Both the position numbers and the translations under genes were made by a program. Shown here piece by piece: positions 40,673 through 49,765 of a stretch of DNA of 64,000 bases. The DNA lies in NCBI GenBank assembly GCA_964490845.1, contig CAZBED010000002.1, positions 1 through 64,000 on the forward strand, in the 5' to 3' direction. This DNA is from JADJSS01 sp964490845 (GTDB lineage Bacteria; Bacteroidota; Bacteroidia; Chitinophagales; JADIYW01). Under the pieces are notes generated by a model. The model did not search any database and had not been told where the DNA came from. It saw nothing but the letters and a program-made list of their open reading frames with translations. Each line of letters begins with the position of its first letter. Within the stretch, counting starts at the first letter, position 1.

Positions 40673-43150
40673 ATGCCGTTCGCCAAAACAAATATACTAA
40701 TCCTTTTATTCTTCCTGTATCTTTCTTCAAAAGGACAGACATTTATAGATGGACAAGTTTTTGACGCAACGACTAAAACACCCATCAGTTATGCTAATAT
40801 TTATATCAAAGGAACAACGGTTGGTGTTACTACGGATGATACAGGTTACTACCAATTGAAGCTAAACACTTTTCGGGATTCAATTTCAGCGGCTTATTTA
40901 GGCTATAATGAACAAACCCGGCCAATAAAAAAACAACCCAAAAACCGAATCAACTTCTACCTGCAGTCATCGGAGAGCATGCTGGCAGAAGCGGTGATAG
41001 TAGCCAGTAAGGAAAGCCTGGAAGACTACCTGATTCGTAAAATTTTAGAATACAAAGATTCTAATAATAAAAATAATCTGCAGAATTACAGCTATGAATC
41101 TTACAACAAAATAGAACTGGATATAAAAAACATGTCGGAAAAATTCAAGAACCGTAAAATTTTTAAACCTTTCAAGTTTGTATTTAATAACATTGACAGT
41201 ACCTCTGAAGATGAGCCGTTCCTGCCATTGCTGCTTTCTGAAAACATCTCGGATTTTTATTACACGACAAAACTGAACAAGAAGCGCGAAATAATGAAGG
41301 CATCAAAGATGTCTGGTATGAATGACCCCAGCTTTAATGAGTTTCTGAGTGCTACCTACAAGGATATCAATATTTATGAGAATGCGTATCCGATTTTGAA
41401 TAAACAATTTATCAGCCCGATAGCAAATTCCTGTAAAACATTTTACAAGTATAAAGTCATTGATACGCTTGTACTGGATAATGTGGTGCATTACAAAATG
41501 ATGTTTGAACCCCGCACTAAAGGAGACTATACTTTCTTCGGCAGTCTGATTGTTTCCGAAAATAATTATGCCATAAAAGACATACAGCTCAGGATGGCGC
41601 CGCATGTGAATATCAATTTCGTCAAACGTATAGAAGTCAATCAGCGGTTCGATTTTGTCGATCATCAGTTCTGGATGATTACGGATGACCACCTGCTGAT
41701 AGATTTTGCGCCTTTGAATAAAATTCCGGCAGTGGTGACGCGAAAAAATGTGATATACCGGAACTTTAAGATAAATAATCCTTATAATGATTCTATTATC
41801 AATAATACGACGGAGCAACTAATTATTGATGCGGATGAAGTAAAAAAAGACCAGGCGTATTGGGACACTTCTCGGTTTGTACAGCTTACAAAAAATGAGG
41901 CAGCGGTATACCATCTGATTGATACGATAAAGACGCTCCCGGCTTATAAGACTTATATAGAGATAATCAATCTTATTCTGACGGGGTATTACAGAACCGG
42001 ACCGGTTGAGTTGGGGCCGATATTAAGTACGTTCAGTAATAATCAGTTGGAAGGATGGAGGTTTAGGGCCGGAATTCAGACGAATTCCCGTATGAGCGAC
42101 TGGATAAAAGCCTCCGGCTATATTGCATACGGCATTAAAGATAAACGTGTAAAAGGAGGAGTAGGATTACAAATATTGGCGGATAACAATCCCCGGCAGG
42201 TGATTAATTTTTCTTATATGCATGACGCCAATAAAATGAGCCGTACTACTGACTTGCTCGCAGTGGATAACCTGCTGAATTTTATCATTCTTCGAAGGAG
42301 ACCCGTCTACAGGCTGATGTATATGGATGAAGCCAAACTCGGATATGAAATAGAATATAAACAAGGCTTTAGTATGGGACTGGCATTTCAGAACAGGAGA
42401 ATACAGCAGGGTACAGTCCCTTTTCAATATGAGTACGTCAACAAAGAAGGAGTCAAAGATACATTTAACCGTTTAAGTCAAAGCGAATTGGTATTCCGGG
42501 CACGGTTTGCTATTGGGGAAAAATATATCCGGAAATCATCCCTGTTCCGAAGCAGCATCAATACCAGCAAAATTCCGGTTGTGCAACTGGAGTATGTATA
42601 CGGGATGAAAGGATTGGCCGGCAGTCAGTTCAATTATCACAAAGTCACCCTTGCATTTGCAGATATTATTCCTGTCCGAACTGTTGGCCGGCTGGAAATA
42701 AAACTGCAGGCCGGCATGGTCTTCGGGCGTGTGCCCTTCCTGTTGTCAGAGGTACATGATGGCAATCAGACGTTTGCCTTCAGTAATACAGCTTTTAATC
42801 TGATGAATGATTACCAGTATTACAGCGACCGGTATGTTCAATGGAATATTACACATCACTTCGAAGGTTTTTTTTTAAACAGGATACCGGGTATACGAAA
42901 GTTGAAACTACGGGAGGTGGTTCATGTGCGTGGTGTCTGGGGAAATGTATCTGGAAAAAATCAGGATTTTAACCGCTTAAATAATTCGTTTATAAAACCC
43001 CTGGGAAAGATACCATATGTTGAGGTTGGATTCGGATTAGAAAATATACTGAAATTTATCCGCTGGGATGTGATGTGGAGGGTTACCCACCGAAATGAGC
43101 CAAGGTCCTACAATTGGATGATGACATTCGGTTTCCAGTTTACCTTATAG
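40673..43150 (+). CDS. Outer-membrane DUF5686 protein with carboxypeptidase-regulatory-like domain
   Basis: An 825-residue exported protein (signal MPFAKTNILILLFFLYLSSKG). It is followed by a CarboxypepD-reg-like beta-sandwich (FIDGQVFDATTKTPISYANI, to about residue 100) and the long DUF5686 region. The C-terminal half has repeated amphipathic strands such as WRFRAGIQTNSRMSDWIKASG and a final aromatic residue-rich strand (YNWMMTFGFQFTL), so it is predicted to be an outer-membrane beta-barrel. Members of this family are common in Bacteroidota and of unknown function. It stands alone between the divergent xth and the CBS gene. Confidence 0.87.
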   Translation: MPFAKTNILILLFFLYLSSKGQTFIDGQVFDATTKTPISYANIYIKGTTVGVTTDDTGYYQLKLNTFRDSISAAYLGYNEQTRPIKKQPKNRINFYLQSSESMLAEAVIVASKESLEDYLIRKILEYKDSNNKNNLQNYSYESYNKIELDIKNMSEKFKNRKIFKPFKFVFNNIDSTSEDEPFLPLLLSENISDFYYTTKLNKKREIMKASKMSGMNDPSFNEFLSATYKDINIYENAYPILNKQFISPIANSCKTFYKYKVIDTLVLDNVVHYKMMFEPRTKGDYTFFGSLIVSENNYAIKDIQLRMAPHVNINFVKRIEVNQRFDFVDHQFWMITDDHLLIDFAPLNKIPAVVTRKNVIYRNFKINNPYNDSIINNTTEQLIIDADEVKKDQAYWDTSRFVQLTKNEAAVYHLIDTIKTLPAYKTYIEIINLILTGYYRTGPVELGPILSTFSNNQLEGWRFRAGIQTNSRMSDWIKASGYIAYGIKDKRVKGGVGLQILADNNPRQVINFSYMHDANKMSRTTDLLAVDNLLNFIILRRRPVYRLMYMDEAKLGYEIEYKQGFSMGLAFQNRRIQQGTVPFQYEYVNKEGVKDTFNRLSQSELVFRARFAIGEKYIRKSSLFRSSINTSKIPVVQLEYVYGMKGLAGSQFNYHKVTLAFADIIPVRTVGRLEIKLQAGMVFGRVPFLLSEVHDGNQTFAFSNTAFNLMNDYQYYSDRYVQWNITHHFEGFFLNRIPGIRKLKLREVVHVRGVWGNVSGKNQDFNRLNNSFIKPLGKIPYVEVGFGLENILKFIRWDVMWRVTHRNEPRSYNWMMTFGFQFTL

Positions 43151-43236
43151 TTAGTTTCCTGCATCGTAACCATATTTAGCACTTCATCGGTTGCTTAGTG
43201 TAAGGATATTTTATACATTTACATAAAATCCGTCCA

Positions 43237-43896
43237 TTGTTTGTTCAAGATTGTATAGACACCTCCCTGCCCTTTATCCGACTGACGGATGATGCCGGCT
43301 ATGCTTTAGAATTGATGCAGGAATATAAGGCACCGGCTTTAGCCGTTGTAAATGAAGGGGTATTCGTAGGTATTGTATCAGAAAATCAACTACTGGAAGT
43401 CGATGATCGTTGCCTGATAGAAAACTTGCAGGAGAATTTAATCACAGACAGCATTACGGAAGGCACTCATCTTTTTGATGTTGTTAAAAAAACAACAGAG
43501 AGTTCCTCTTATTATATGCCGGTAATAAATGCCGAGAAGGAATATATGGGGATAACCACTCCGCAAAAGATATTAAGCACACTGGCCATGTATTCCTCGT
43601 TTATGTCAGGAGGAGGAATAATCGTATTAGAGCTGGAAACTAAAGATTATTCCCTGACTGAAATATCTAAGATTGTAGAATCCAATGGTGCTATGATATT
43701 ACATTGCATGGTTGCAACTTCCACAAATCAGCATCAGATGCAGGTATCCCTGAAAGTTAACAAGAATGATTTAAAAGATATTCAACTTGCTTTTGAGAGA
43801 TATCACTATACCGTGCTTGCGGTGCTGCATCAGTCGGAATACGAGATGCAGCTAAAAGACCGCTACGACAGCCTGATGAGGTATTTAGAAGTTTAA
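43237..43896 (+). CDS. CBS-domain protein, AcuB-like
   Basis: A 219-residue cytoplasmic protein. The first half is a CBS pair (VQDCIDTSLPFIRLTDDAGYALELM, APALAVVNEGVFVGIVSENQLLE, then YYMPVINAEKEYMGITTPQKIL). The second half, from about 120 (GGGIIVLELETKDYSLTEISKIVESN), resembles an ACT-type regulatory module. This layout is like AcuB and other adenosyl-ligand sensors; partner unknown. No ATG lies in a suitable place: TTG at 43237 is the likeliest start, behind a weak TACATTTA box at 43214. The gene overlaps the convergent GT39-like gene by 12 bp. Confidence 0.75.
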   Translation: MFVQDCIDTSLPFIRLTDDAGYALELMQEYKAPALAVVNEGVFVGIVSENQLLEVDDRCLIENLQENLITDSITEGTHLFDVVKKTTESSSYYMPVINAEKEYMGITTPQKILSTLAMYSSFMSGGGIIVLELETKDYSLTEISKIVESNGAMILHCMVATSTNQHQMQVSLKVNKNDLKDIQLAFERYHYTVLAVLHQSEYEMQLKDRYDSLMRYLEV

Positions 43897-45393
43897 TTTA
43901 TTTTTAAGCCGGTTTTCTATATCCACTATGCAGGCGGCTAATGTTGTGCACAGGAATGGAAGTAATGGGAAGATATACCTGCATTCAAAGTAACGGAAAC
44001 AATAGGTTATGACGACAAACGTACAAACAGTATAAAGAGCAGCTATGCCATAATACGGCAAGTGCCTTCGGCCCAGCAACGGAAGCAAAAGCAGCGAAAG
44101 AAATGTGAGTACGTTTAACAGGTATAAAAGCGCTTTTATTACAAATTTGTAACAATGGTCTTTATAATCCCTTAAAAATATCAGGTTACTCGAATTGCTC
44201 TGAAAGATGACACTTCTAAAGAATATTAACGGAGTAATGGCATAATACCGGAAACCGGCAACGTTCAGAAAATTTGTTTTCAATCTTTTGATATTGGTTG
44301 TAGCTGCTGCTTCCAGAGAATCTTTAGAAAGCAATATATTTCCAGCGGAATATTTTTTCCGGTAAAATTCGTAGAGGCTGTTGTATGCTAACCTTACAGC
44401 GGCTTTATCATTGCCTATATACGCCTTTTCGGGTAACACTGCCGTTAAGGAATCAATTAAATGCTCTTTAGATATTGGTTCCTTGTTTACCAGATTGGTG
44501 CGCATATAGTTGGAAATCCGCTCCGAAGAAAAATCAGCCGGATTGGTCCAGCAGGAAATCCACCTTCTGAGATGAACGTTTGGTATACCGTAGTCCATCG
44601 GGTCGCCATAGTATTTTTCCAGAAAAACAATATCACCATCCGTAACTTTATAATTCCTGATGGTCCAGGGAAAGACCAGAATGGATGCGCCGGCACCAAA
44701 AAGTATAACCGGCAGAATTGTCTTTTTCAGATTCCAGCTATTAAAATAGAGTAGGGAAAACAGGCAGGAAAAGAGCAGCAGAACGACAACGGGACGGCAG
44801 AGTACAGTGAGTGCAAAAAAGAATCCCGCCCATAAGTAGTTTTTATAAGTTGGATGCTGTTTACACCTTGATAACGCATAAAAAACAAAACAAATCAGGG
44901 AGATGCTTAACGCTTCCGTGATGGTATAATACAGGTAAGAGACAATAGATGGATTAAATGCGTATATAAAAGAGGCCAGCAATGAAACCCTGAGGTTTGA
45001 TGTGAAGTTAAAAACAGCAAAGAGCAGCGCAATGACCGAAATGCCATAGATAAAAATCTGAGTATAGCGTATCCAGTAGTAACTCCCTTCTTCACCGAAA
45101 AGCAGGTAATGGACTCCGTAAAACACAGGATAAACCGGAGTTCTTCTGACGGAATAGTGGGTTTTGGTAGGGTCTACCGTAAACCCATCGCCATTCAGGT
45201 AGTTCTTGATTTGAGAAACATACCAGATATTATCAATGGAGTAGAGCGTATGTCCGTAAACAAGGCTGCCACTATTGTCTGTAATATTATCCGGGTTGAA
45301 TTTCTTTACCGAACGGACATTCCATTCGTTGATACAAAATGCGTAAACGATTACAATGATGAAATAAAGGAGTATATATTTTTTGTTTAGCAT
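43885..45393 (-). CDS. GT39-like polytopic membrane glycosyltransferase, copy A
   Basis: A 502-residue inner-membrane protein with a N-terminal signal-anchor and about ten further hydrophobic segments. The conserved extracytoplasmic part includes IDNIWYVSQIKNYL, YSVRRTPVYPVFYG and LEKYYGDPMDYGIPNVHLRRW. This fits the GT-C class (GT39/PMT-like or ArnT-like), transferring sugars from polyprenyl-phosphate donors to proteins or lipids on the periplasmic side. It is paralogous to the gene at 45436-46977 over its whole length and lies 42 bp downstream of it. The family assignment is by layout and motifs, so the acceptor is unknown. Confidence 0.75.
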   Translation of the reverse strand: MLNKKYILLYFIIVIVYAFCINEWNVRSVKKFNPDNITDNSGSLVYGHTLYSIDNIWYVSQIKNYLNGDGFTVDPTKTHYSVRRTPVYPVFYGVHYLLFGEEGSYYWIRYTQIFIYGISVIALLFAVFNFTSNLRVSLLASFIYAFNPSIVSYLYYTITEALSISLICFVFYALSRCKQHPTYKNYLWAGFFFALTVLCRPVVVLLLFSCLFSLLYFNSWNLKKTILPVILFGAGASILVFPWTIRNYKVTDGDIVFLEKYYGDPMDYGIPNVHLRRWISCWTNPADFSSERISNYMRTNLVNKEPISKEHLIDSLTAVLPEKAYIGNDKAAVRLAYNSLYEFYRKKYSAGNILLSKDSLEAAATTNIKRLKTNFLNVAGFRYYAITPLIFFRSVIFQSNSSNLIFLRDYKDHCYKFVIKALLYLLNVLTFLSLLLLPLLGRRHLPYYGIAALYTVCTFVVITYCFRYFECRYIFPLLPFLCTTLAACIVDIENRLKNKLNF

Positions 45394-45435
45394 TTTAGTT
45401 TAATAGCGCGTTTGATAAGCAAATAAATACCTGGA

Positions 45436-46977
45436 TTACTTGCCGGAAGTTGGTGCCGGAGGTTTAGTAAATAATCGTTTTGCAGTTGCAGCAGCTTCAA
45501 ACAGGGTGATTCCCAATAAGCCGAATAAGAATGGAAACAACGGAAGGTTGTATCGTGCCTCAAAATACCGGAGTACATAAATAATCGCAGCGAAGTTGGT
45601 AATAATGAATAACAGCGCCAACCAGTAAAACGGACTGTATCTTCTATGCATGAATAATACCACTAAAATAGAAAAATAAGCTGTAACCGTTAAGAGGTAT
45701 AAAATAGCTTTTATAATTATCTTGATAAAATTGCTGTCCGGATTGTCTAAAAACGTCATTGAGTTAGAGTTGCTCTGAAAGATAATACTTTGCACAAAAG
45801 ACAAAGGGGTTATCAGGTAGTAATCTATCACAGATGTGTGTATGAAATTGCTTCTAAGTCTGACCGATTTTTCCACAGCCTTCTTTTCATACTCGGCCAG
45901 CAGTTCTTTATCGGAAGTCGATGTTTTGATTTTATAATAATCATAAAGTGCAGAAACAGCGCCTCTAATTTCTTCTTTTGAGTTGCCGATAAATGCCCGT
46001 TGTGGCATATTGTTGACATAATTGTCAATAATTTCGGCTCTCTTTGTCGTGTCTTTTTCAATTGTCAGGCTGACCAGCATCTTGTTGGATAAATCTTCAA
46101 CGCTGTAATTGCAGGGGTTAATCCAGCAGGCTACCCAGCTTCTGAGCTGGATATGAGGCATGCCGTAGTCCATCGGGTCGCCGTAATATTTTTCGAGAAA
46201 TACAAAATCGCCATTCGTCACCTTATAATTTCTGATGGTCCACGGGGCAAATAACAATAAGGCGCCCAAAACAAAAAAGCCGCCTCTCGTTATGATGGCT
46301 TTAATATTGTATCGGTTAAAATGCAGTACGGCAAAAACGCAGGTGAATATCAGGAATACATTGCTTGGTCTGCATAACGCCGTTACGGCAAATGAAAATC
46401 CTGTAAGCAGCCAAATCCGTTTCTTGCCCGGATGGATATAACAAAGCGAAAGCATATAGATGAAAATACAAACCAGTTCCGTGCTGATGGATTCGGCATT
46501 CGTGAAACTGGTTGCCATTGCGAATACCGGAAACAACCCGTAAAGCAGCGCCGAAAGCAGCGCTATCGTTTTGTTTTGAGTAAAATTATAGATACCTGAA
46601 AACAAAGCCAGCACGGCCAGTGCCAGCAGGATGGTCTGTGAAAACCGGATGAAAAAGAAACTGTTTTCTTCGCCAAACAACCAGTAGTGTAGTCCGTAAA
46701 AAAGCGGATAGACGGGGGTTCTCCGTACTTCGTACAGCGGCATCTTTACATCTACGGTAAATTTGTGGTATTGCAGGTAATTTTTTACATGATTCACATA
46801 CCAGTAATTATCTATCGAATAGATGGTACTGTTGTGTACAAGGCTTCGTGCATTGGATTCCTTGTTGGTGGGGTTTGTTTGCTTGATAAAATGAATATTG
46901 ATCTGCGTGACAAGAACAGTATAAAATATTGAAATAAAAAAAAGAAAGAAAAGGTATTTTTTAGGAAATGGATGCAT
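45436..46977 (-). CDS. GT39-like polytopic membrane glycosyltransferase, copy B
   Basis: A 513-residue paralogue of the 43885-45393 gene. The same blocks occur in the same order: NARSLVHNSTIYSIDNYWYV, LYEVRRTPVYPLFYG, FAPWTIRNYKVTNGDFVFLE, and LEKYYGDPMDYGMPHIQLR. It has about ten transmembrane segments and ends in a charged tail (AKRLFTKPPAPTSGK). The two genes arose by tandem duplication, then diverged. They follow GT2, methyltransferase and GNAT genes on the same strand, pointing to a shared job in decorating a surface glycan or glycoprotein. Confidence 0.75.
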   Translation of the reverse strand: MHPFPKKYLFFLFFISIFYTVLVTQINIHFIKQTNPTNKESNARSLVHNSTIYSIDNYWYVNHVKNYLQYHKFTVDVKMPLYEVRRTPVYPLFYGLHYWLFGEENSFFFIRFSQTILLALAVLALFSGIYNFTQNKTIALLSALLYGLFPVFAMATSFTNAESISTELVCIFIYMLSLCYIHPGKKRIWLLTGFSFAVTALCRPSNVFLIFTCVFAVLHFNRYNIKAIITRGGFFVLGALLLFAPWTIRNYKVTNGDFVFLEKYYGDPMDYGMPHIQLRSWVACWINPCNYSVEDLSNKMLVSLTIEKDTTKRAEIIDNYVNNMPQRAFIGNSKEEIRGAVSALYDYYKIKTSTSDKELLAEYEKKAVEKSVRLRSNFIHTSVIDYYLITPLSFVQSIIFQSNSNSMTFLDNPDSNFIKIIIKAILYLLTVTAYFSILVVLFMHRRYSPFYWLALLFIITNFAAIIYVLRYFEARYNLPLFPFLFGLLGITLFEAAATAKRLFTKPPAPTSGK

Positions 46978-47004
46978 GTTGATTATGGTGTTTTGCTGCT
47001 CGTA

Positions 47005-47709
47005 TTAATGTGATGGATGGTTCCAGTAGTGGTATACATTTAGTTCTTCCTCAACCACAAAGCCAAATTGTTCATACAGATGGGCTGCTGTGGCATTTGC
47101 TTTTTGTGTGGAGACGCTCAATTGACGGAAGTTATGCTTAGACGCGTGGTATTCTGCGGCATGCAGCAGTTTTTTTCCGATTCCTTTTCCTCTGGAAGCT
47201 TCATCAACGGCAATCAGCCCGATATGAGCAACCGCTCCGCGCAGTGCAAGCGTGATAAATCCTGCAATCGTATCTTCCTCGGTTTGGTAGATTAATGTAA
47301 TATCAGCTAGTGTTTTGTCTGCAGACCTTACTACCCATTCGGTATACAACTTTTCATACGCGCCCGCAGGGAAGTGCGGATCGGTTTTGAATCGGGAGTA
47401 GAGGCCGCTTTGGGTGCCAAGGGAAATAAGTTCATCACTGGCCAATTTAGAAAGATATTCAACAATGTGTTTATCTATGGAAAGTGTATCCCTGACGGGT
47501 TTTGTATAATTTACTTTGATGTCAACCGGATTGTTGCAGTATCTTTCAATTTCAGGCAAAAGCGCACTGTTTGGAAACTCGAAGATGTAAATTAAATCGA
47601 AATGACGGATTTCCTGTAAAAAGGTTTCTGCATCAAAACAGCCGGGTTTGATTTTCCCGATATTAATATTAAAGAATGAAGAGTCCCAGGCTAATTTTTC
47701 TATCAACAT
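47005..47709 (-). CDS. GNAT acetyltransferase, WecD/RffC-like
   Basis: A 234-residue protein whose opening LAWDSSFFNINIGKIKPG resembles TDP-fucosamine acetyltransferase WecD, which N-acetylates an amino sugar nucleotide. The C-terminal half holds the GNAT core, with the acetyl-CoA loop DEASRGKGIGKKLLHAAE. Amino-sugar acetylation fits a glycan cluster. No aminotransferase that would make such a substrate is visible in this window, so the substrate may differ. It lies 27 bp upstream of the GT39-like pair on the same strand, so they are probably co-transcribed. Confidence 0.8.
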   Translation of the reverse strand: MLIEKLAWDSSFFNINIGKIKPGCFDAETFLQEIRHFDLIYIFEFPNSALLPEIERYCNNPVDIKVNYTKPVRDTLSIDKHIVEYLSKLASDELISLGTQSGLYSRFKTDPHFPAGAYEKLYTEWVVRSADKTLADITLIYQTEEDTIAGFITLALRGAVAHIGLIAVDEASRGKGIGKKLLHAAEYHASKHNFRQLSVSTQKANATAAHLYEQFGFVVEEELNVYHYWNHPSH

Positions 47710-47842
47710 AACATTTCTTTACAAAATACAAGGAATCCGGATGGTATTGTGCATATAGTGCAATATTACAAAATAAACATAAGATATTAACGTAACCCTG
47801 AATATTATAATCATGCGAAACGGCTGAAATAGAATCAGCAAA

Positions 47843-48670
47843 TTATACTTTTTTTGCTACCACCAGACAACTGCCGCCGAACGGGATTTTTCGGTTTCTC
47901 TGAATCCATTTCAATTCACAACTCCATAACTTATCTATGATTTTACTTAGAAAACCATTGCGCACACTGTGGCTGCTTTTTAATTCATTCAGTTCTGCCG
48001 GCTTCTTATAAAAACCCAATTTACTGGGGAGTGTACGAAGCAGAAAAACAGGAATGGGCAATAAAGAAAAAATATAGGTGGAGTATACTAATTTAAAACC
48101 AATATCCGTTAGCTTGTTTTCTATTTGCGGCAAGGAATACCTTCGGAAATGGCCTGCGTCAACATCTTCAACGGACCACAGAAACGAATAGGCTGGAACT
48201 GTCAAAAAAACCATTCCGTCCGGCTTAAGAATCTGATGGATATTTCTTAAAAAGGCATTGTCATCCTCAATATGTTCCACCACATCAAATAAACCGATGG
48301 ACTCTATGGAAGAGGCAGAAAAGCGGGCATCTTCCAGTGTTGAACAGATGATATGCTTCAGGTTTCTGTTTTTTGCGTTCATGCAACCTTTGACACCCGG
48401 ATCCAGTAAGGCGGTTGGTATGCCTGAATCTTCAAGCCCTTTTGCCACAAAGCCATTCCCTCCGCCGATGTCAAAGAAAAATCTCTTATTGTTGTATTTT
48501 TTAACGACATCTTTAATGCAGTCATTTCTGTGATTAAACCAGAAACTCATATCTTCTATCTGATAGTAGTTGTCGTTGCCTTGTTCAGGATAGGAAATGG
48601 CTGCTTTGTCTTTTGAATAAAAGATGCCGTCTTTCTCCACCAGTTCAGCCGTATAGTCTTTAAATTCCAT
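47843..48670 (-). CDS. Class I SAM-dependent methyltransferase
   Basis: A 275-residue cytoplasmic enzyme. The SAM-binding Rossmann start is FFFDIGGGNGFVAKGLED; then SIGLFDVVEHIEDDNAFLRNIHQILKPDGMVFLTVPAYSFLWS follows, in which the methylase core of UbiE/Coq5-type proteins is easily seen. The C-terminal region is hydrophobic (FSLLPIPVFLLRTLP) and may touch the membrane. It lies 24 bp after the GT2 gene in the same orientation, so methylation of a polyprenyl-linked sugar or a glycan end is a reasonable but unproven role. Confidence 0.88.
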   Translation of the reverse strand: MEFKDYTAELVEKDGIFYSKDKAAISYPEQGNDNYYQIEDMSFWFNHRNDCIKDVVKKYNNKRFFFDIGGGNGFVAKGLEDSGIPTALLDPGVKGCMNAKNRNLKHIICSTLEDARFSASSIESIGLFDVVEHIEDDNAFLRNIHQILKPDGMVFLTVPAYSFLWSVEDVDAGHFRRYSLPQIENKLTDIGFKLVYSTYIFSLLPIPVFLLRTLPSKLGFYKKPAELNELKSSHSVRNGFLSKIIDKLWSCELKWIQRNRKIPFGGSCLVVAKKV

Positions 48671-48694
48671 CTATAATTTTATAACGGTATGACC

Positions 48695-49615
48695 TTATAA
48701 GTTTAATTCTTTCTCGACGATGTAAATCGGCCTTTCTTTCACACCTTCAAACGTCTTTCCGATATACAGGCCCAGGATGCCCAAGATAACGATAATCAAT
48801 CCCCCAAGGAACCAGATAGAAATCATAATACTTGTATAACCGGGTACTGCAATTTTGTGGGTAAAATTTAAGATGAAGTAGGTAATACCCATCAGTAAAG
48901 AAAACAAAGAAATGACAAAACCCATTTTGATAACAATGCGAACGGGTTTGTCCGAATAAGCCAGCATAACATCCAGTGCCAGTTTAAACATCTTTGAGAA
49001 ATTATAGCCGCTTTTGCCGGTTTGCCTTTCCTGATGTTCTACATCCAGTGTAGCCTTGGAAAACCCCACCCAGAGTACCATGGAAGGGAAAAACCGGATA
49101 GATTCTCTGAGAGAACATACTGCGTCAATCACAGCCCTGCTGTAGATACCGAAATTAGCGATGGTGTGGTCGATGTGGCTTCCCGTCAGATAGCCAAGGG
49201 TTTTCCAAAAGAGTTTGGAGAATAGTTTCTTGGTAAAATTGTCTTTCCGTTCTATTCGTCTGGCAAGCACAATGTCATAACCTTCCAGGCTTTTTTTATA
49301 GAGGTTGGGTATTTCTGACGGAGCATCCTGAAAATCACAATCCATAACCACCACTTTGTCACCCTTCGTATAGTCCAGTCCGGCAGTGATAGCGTAGTGC
49401 TGGCCGAAATTTCGGCTCAGTTTCACGCCTTTCACATTTAGATTTGTCGAACAAATTTCCTGAATCACAGCCCAGGAGTTGTCCGGACTGAAATCATCTA
49501 CCAGTATTATCTCATGTTCTGAAGCAATGCCGGAAATCTGTTTTTCTATTTCAGCCACAAATTCTTTGAGATGCGACGCTGCGTTGTAAATAGGCGAAAC
49601 TATCGAAAGAAACAT
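48695..49615 (-). CDS. GT2 glycosyltransferase, polyprenyl-phosphate sugar synthase type
   Basis: A 306-residue family 2 glycosyltransferase. The GT-A catalytic domain shows LSIVSPIYNAASHL, the nucleotide-sugar site ILVDDFSPDNSW and the metal site VVVMDCDFQDAP. Two C-terminal membrane segments (VISLFSLLMGITYFILNF and WFLGGLIIVILGILGLYIG) are typical of DPM1/GtrB/ArnC-like enzymes that load a sugar on undecaprenyl phosphate. This would supply the donor used by the GT39-like proteins encoded downstream, and UppS at 58.7 kb makes the lipid carrier precursor. First gene of its strand's cluster. Confidence 0.9.
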   Translation of the reverse strand: MFLSIVSPIYNAASHLKEFVAEIEKQISGIASEHEIILVDDFSPDNSWAVIQEICSTNLNVKGVKLSRNFGQHYAITAGLDYTKGDKVVVMDCDFQDAPSEIPNLYKKSLEGYDIVLARRIERKDNFTKKLFSKLFWKTLGYLTGSHIDHTIANFGIYSRAVIDAVCSLRESIRFFPSMVLWVGFSKATLDVEHQERQTGKSGYNFSKMFKLALDVMLAYSDKPVRIVIKMGFVISLFSLLMGITYFILNFTHKIAVPGYTSIMISIWFLGGLIIVILGILGLYIGKTFEGVKERPIYIVEKELNL

Positions 49616-49715
49616 AACGTAAAAGTAGAGTATTTTTTTACGGATTTAAAAAATATCCCTGAAATAATGAAGTTATTTTTCATTTAAACAACATTACATT
49701 ACTATTCAAATGAAC

Positions 49716-49723
49716 TATATTTG
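49716..49723 (+). promoter_or_regulatory. Promoter -7 box of the polytopic membrane protein gene
   Basis: TATATTTG is a perfect TAnnTTTG, 42 nt before the ATG at 49766, in a 150-bp AT-rich gap between divergent genes. A T-rich block lies about 20 bp upstream, but no TTG. Confidence 0.4.
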
Positions 49724-49765
49724 AACTCAAATCAATTATTGTAATTAGGCTGAATATTCAGTAAT

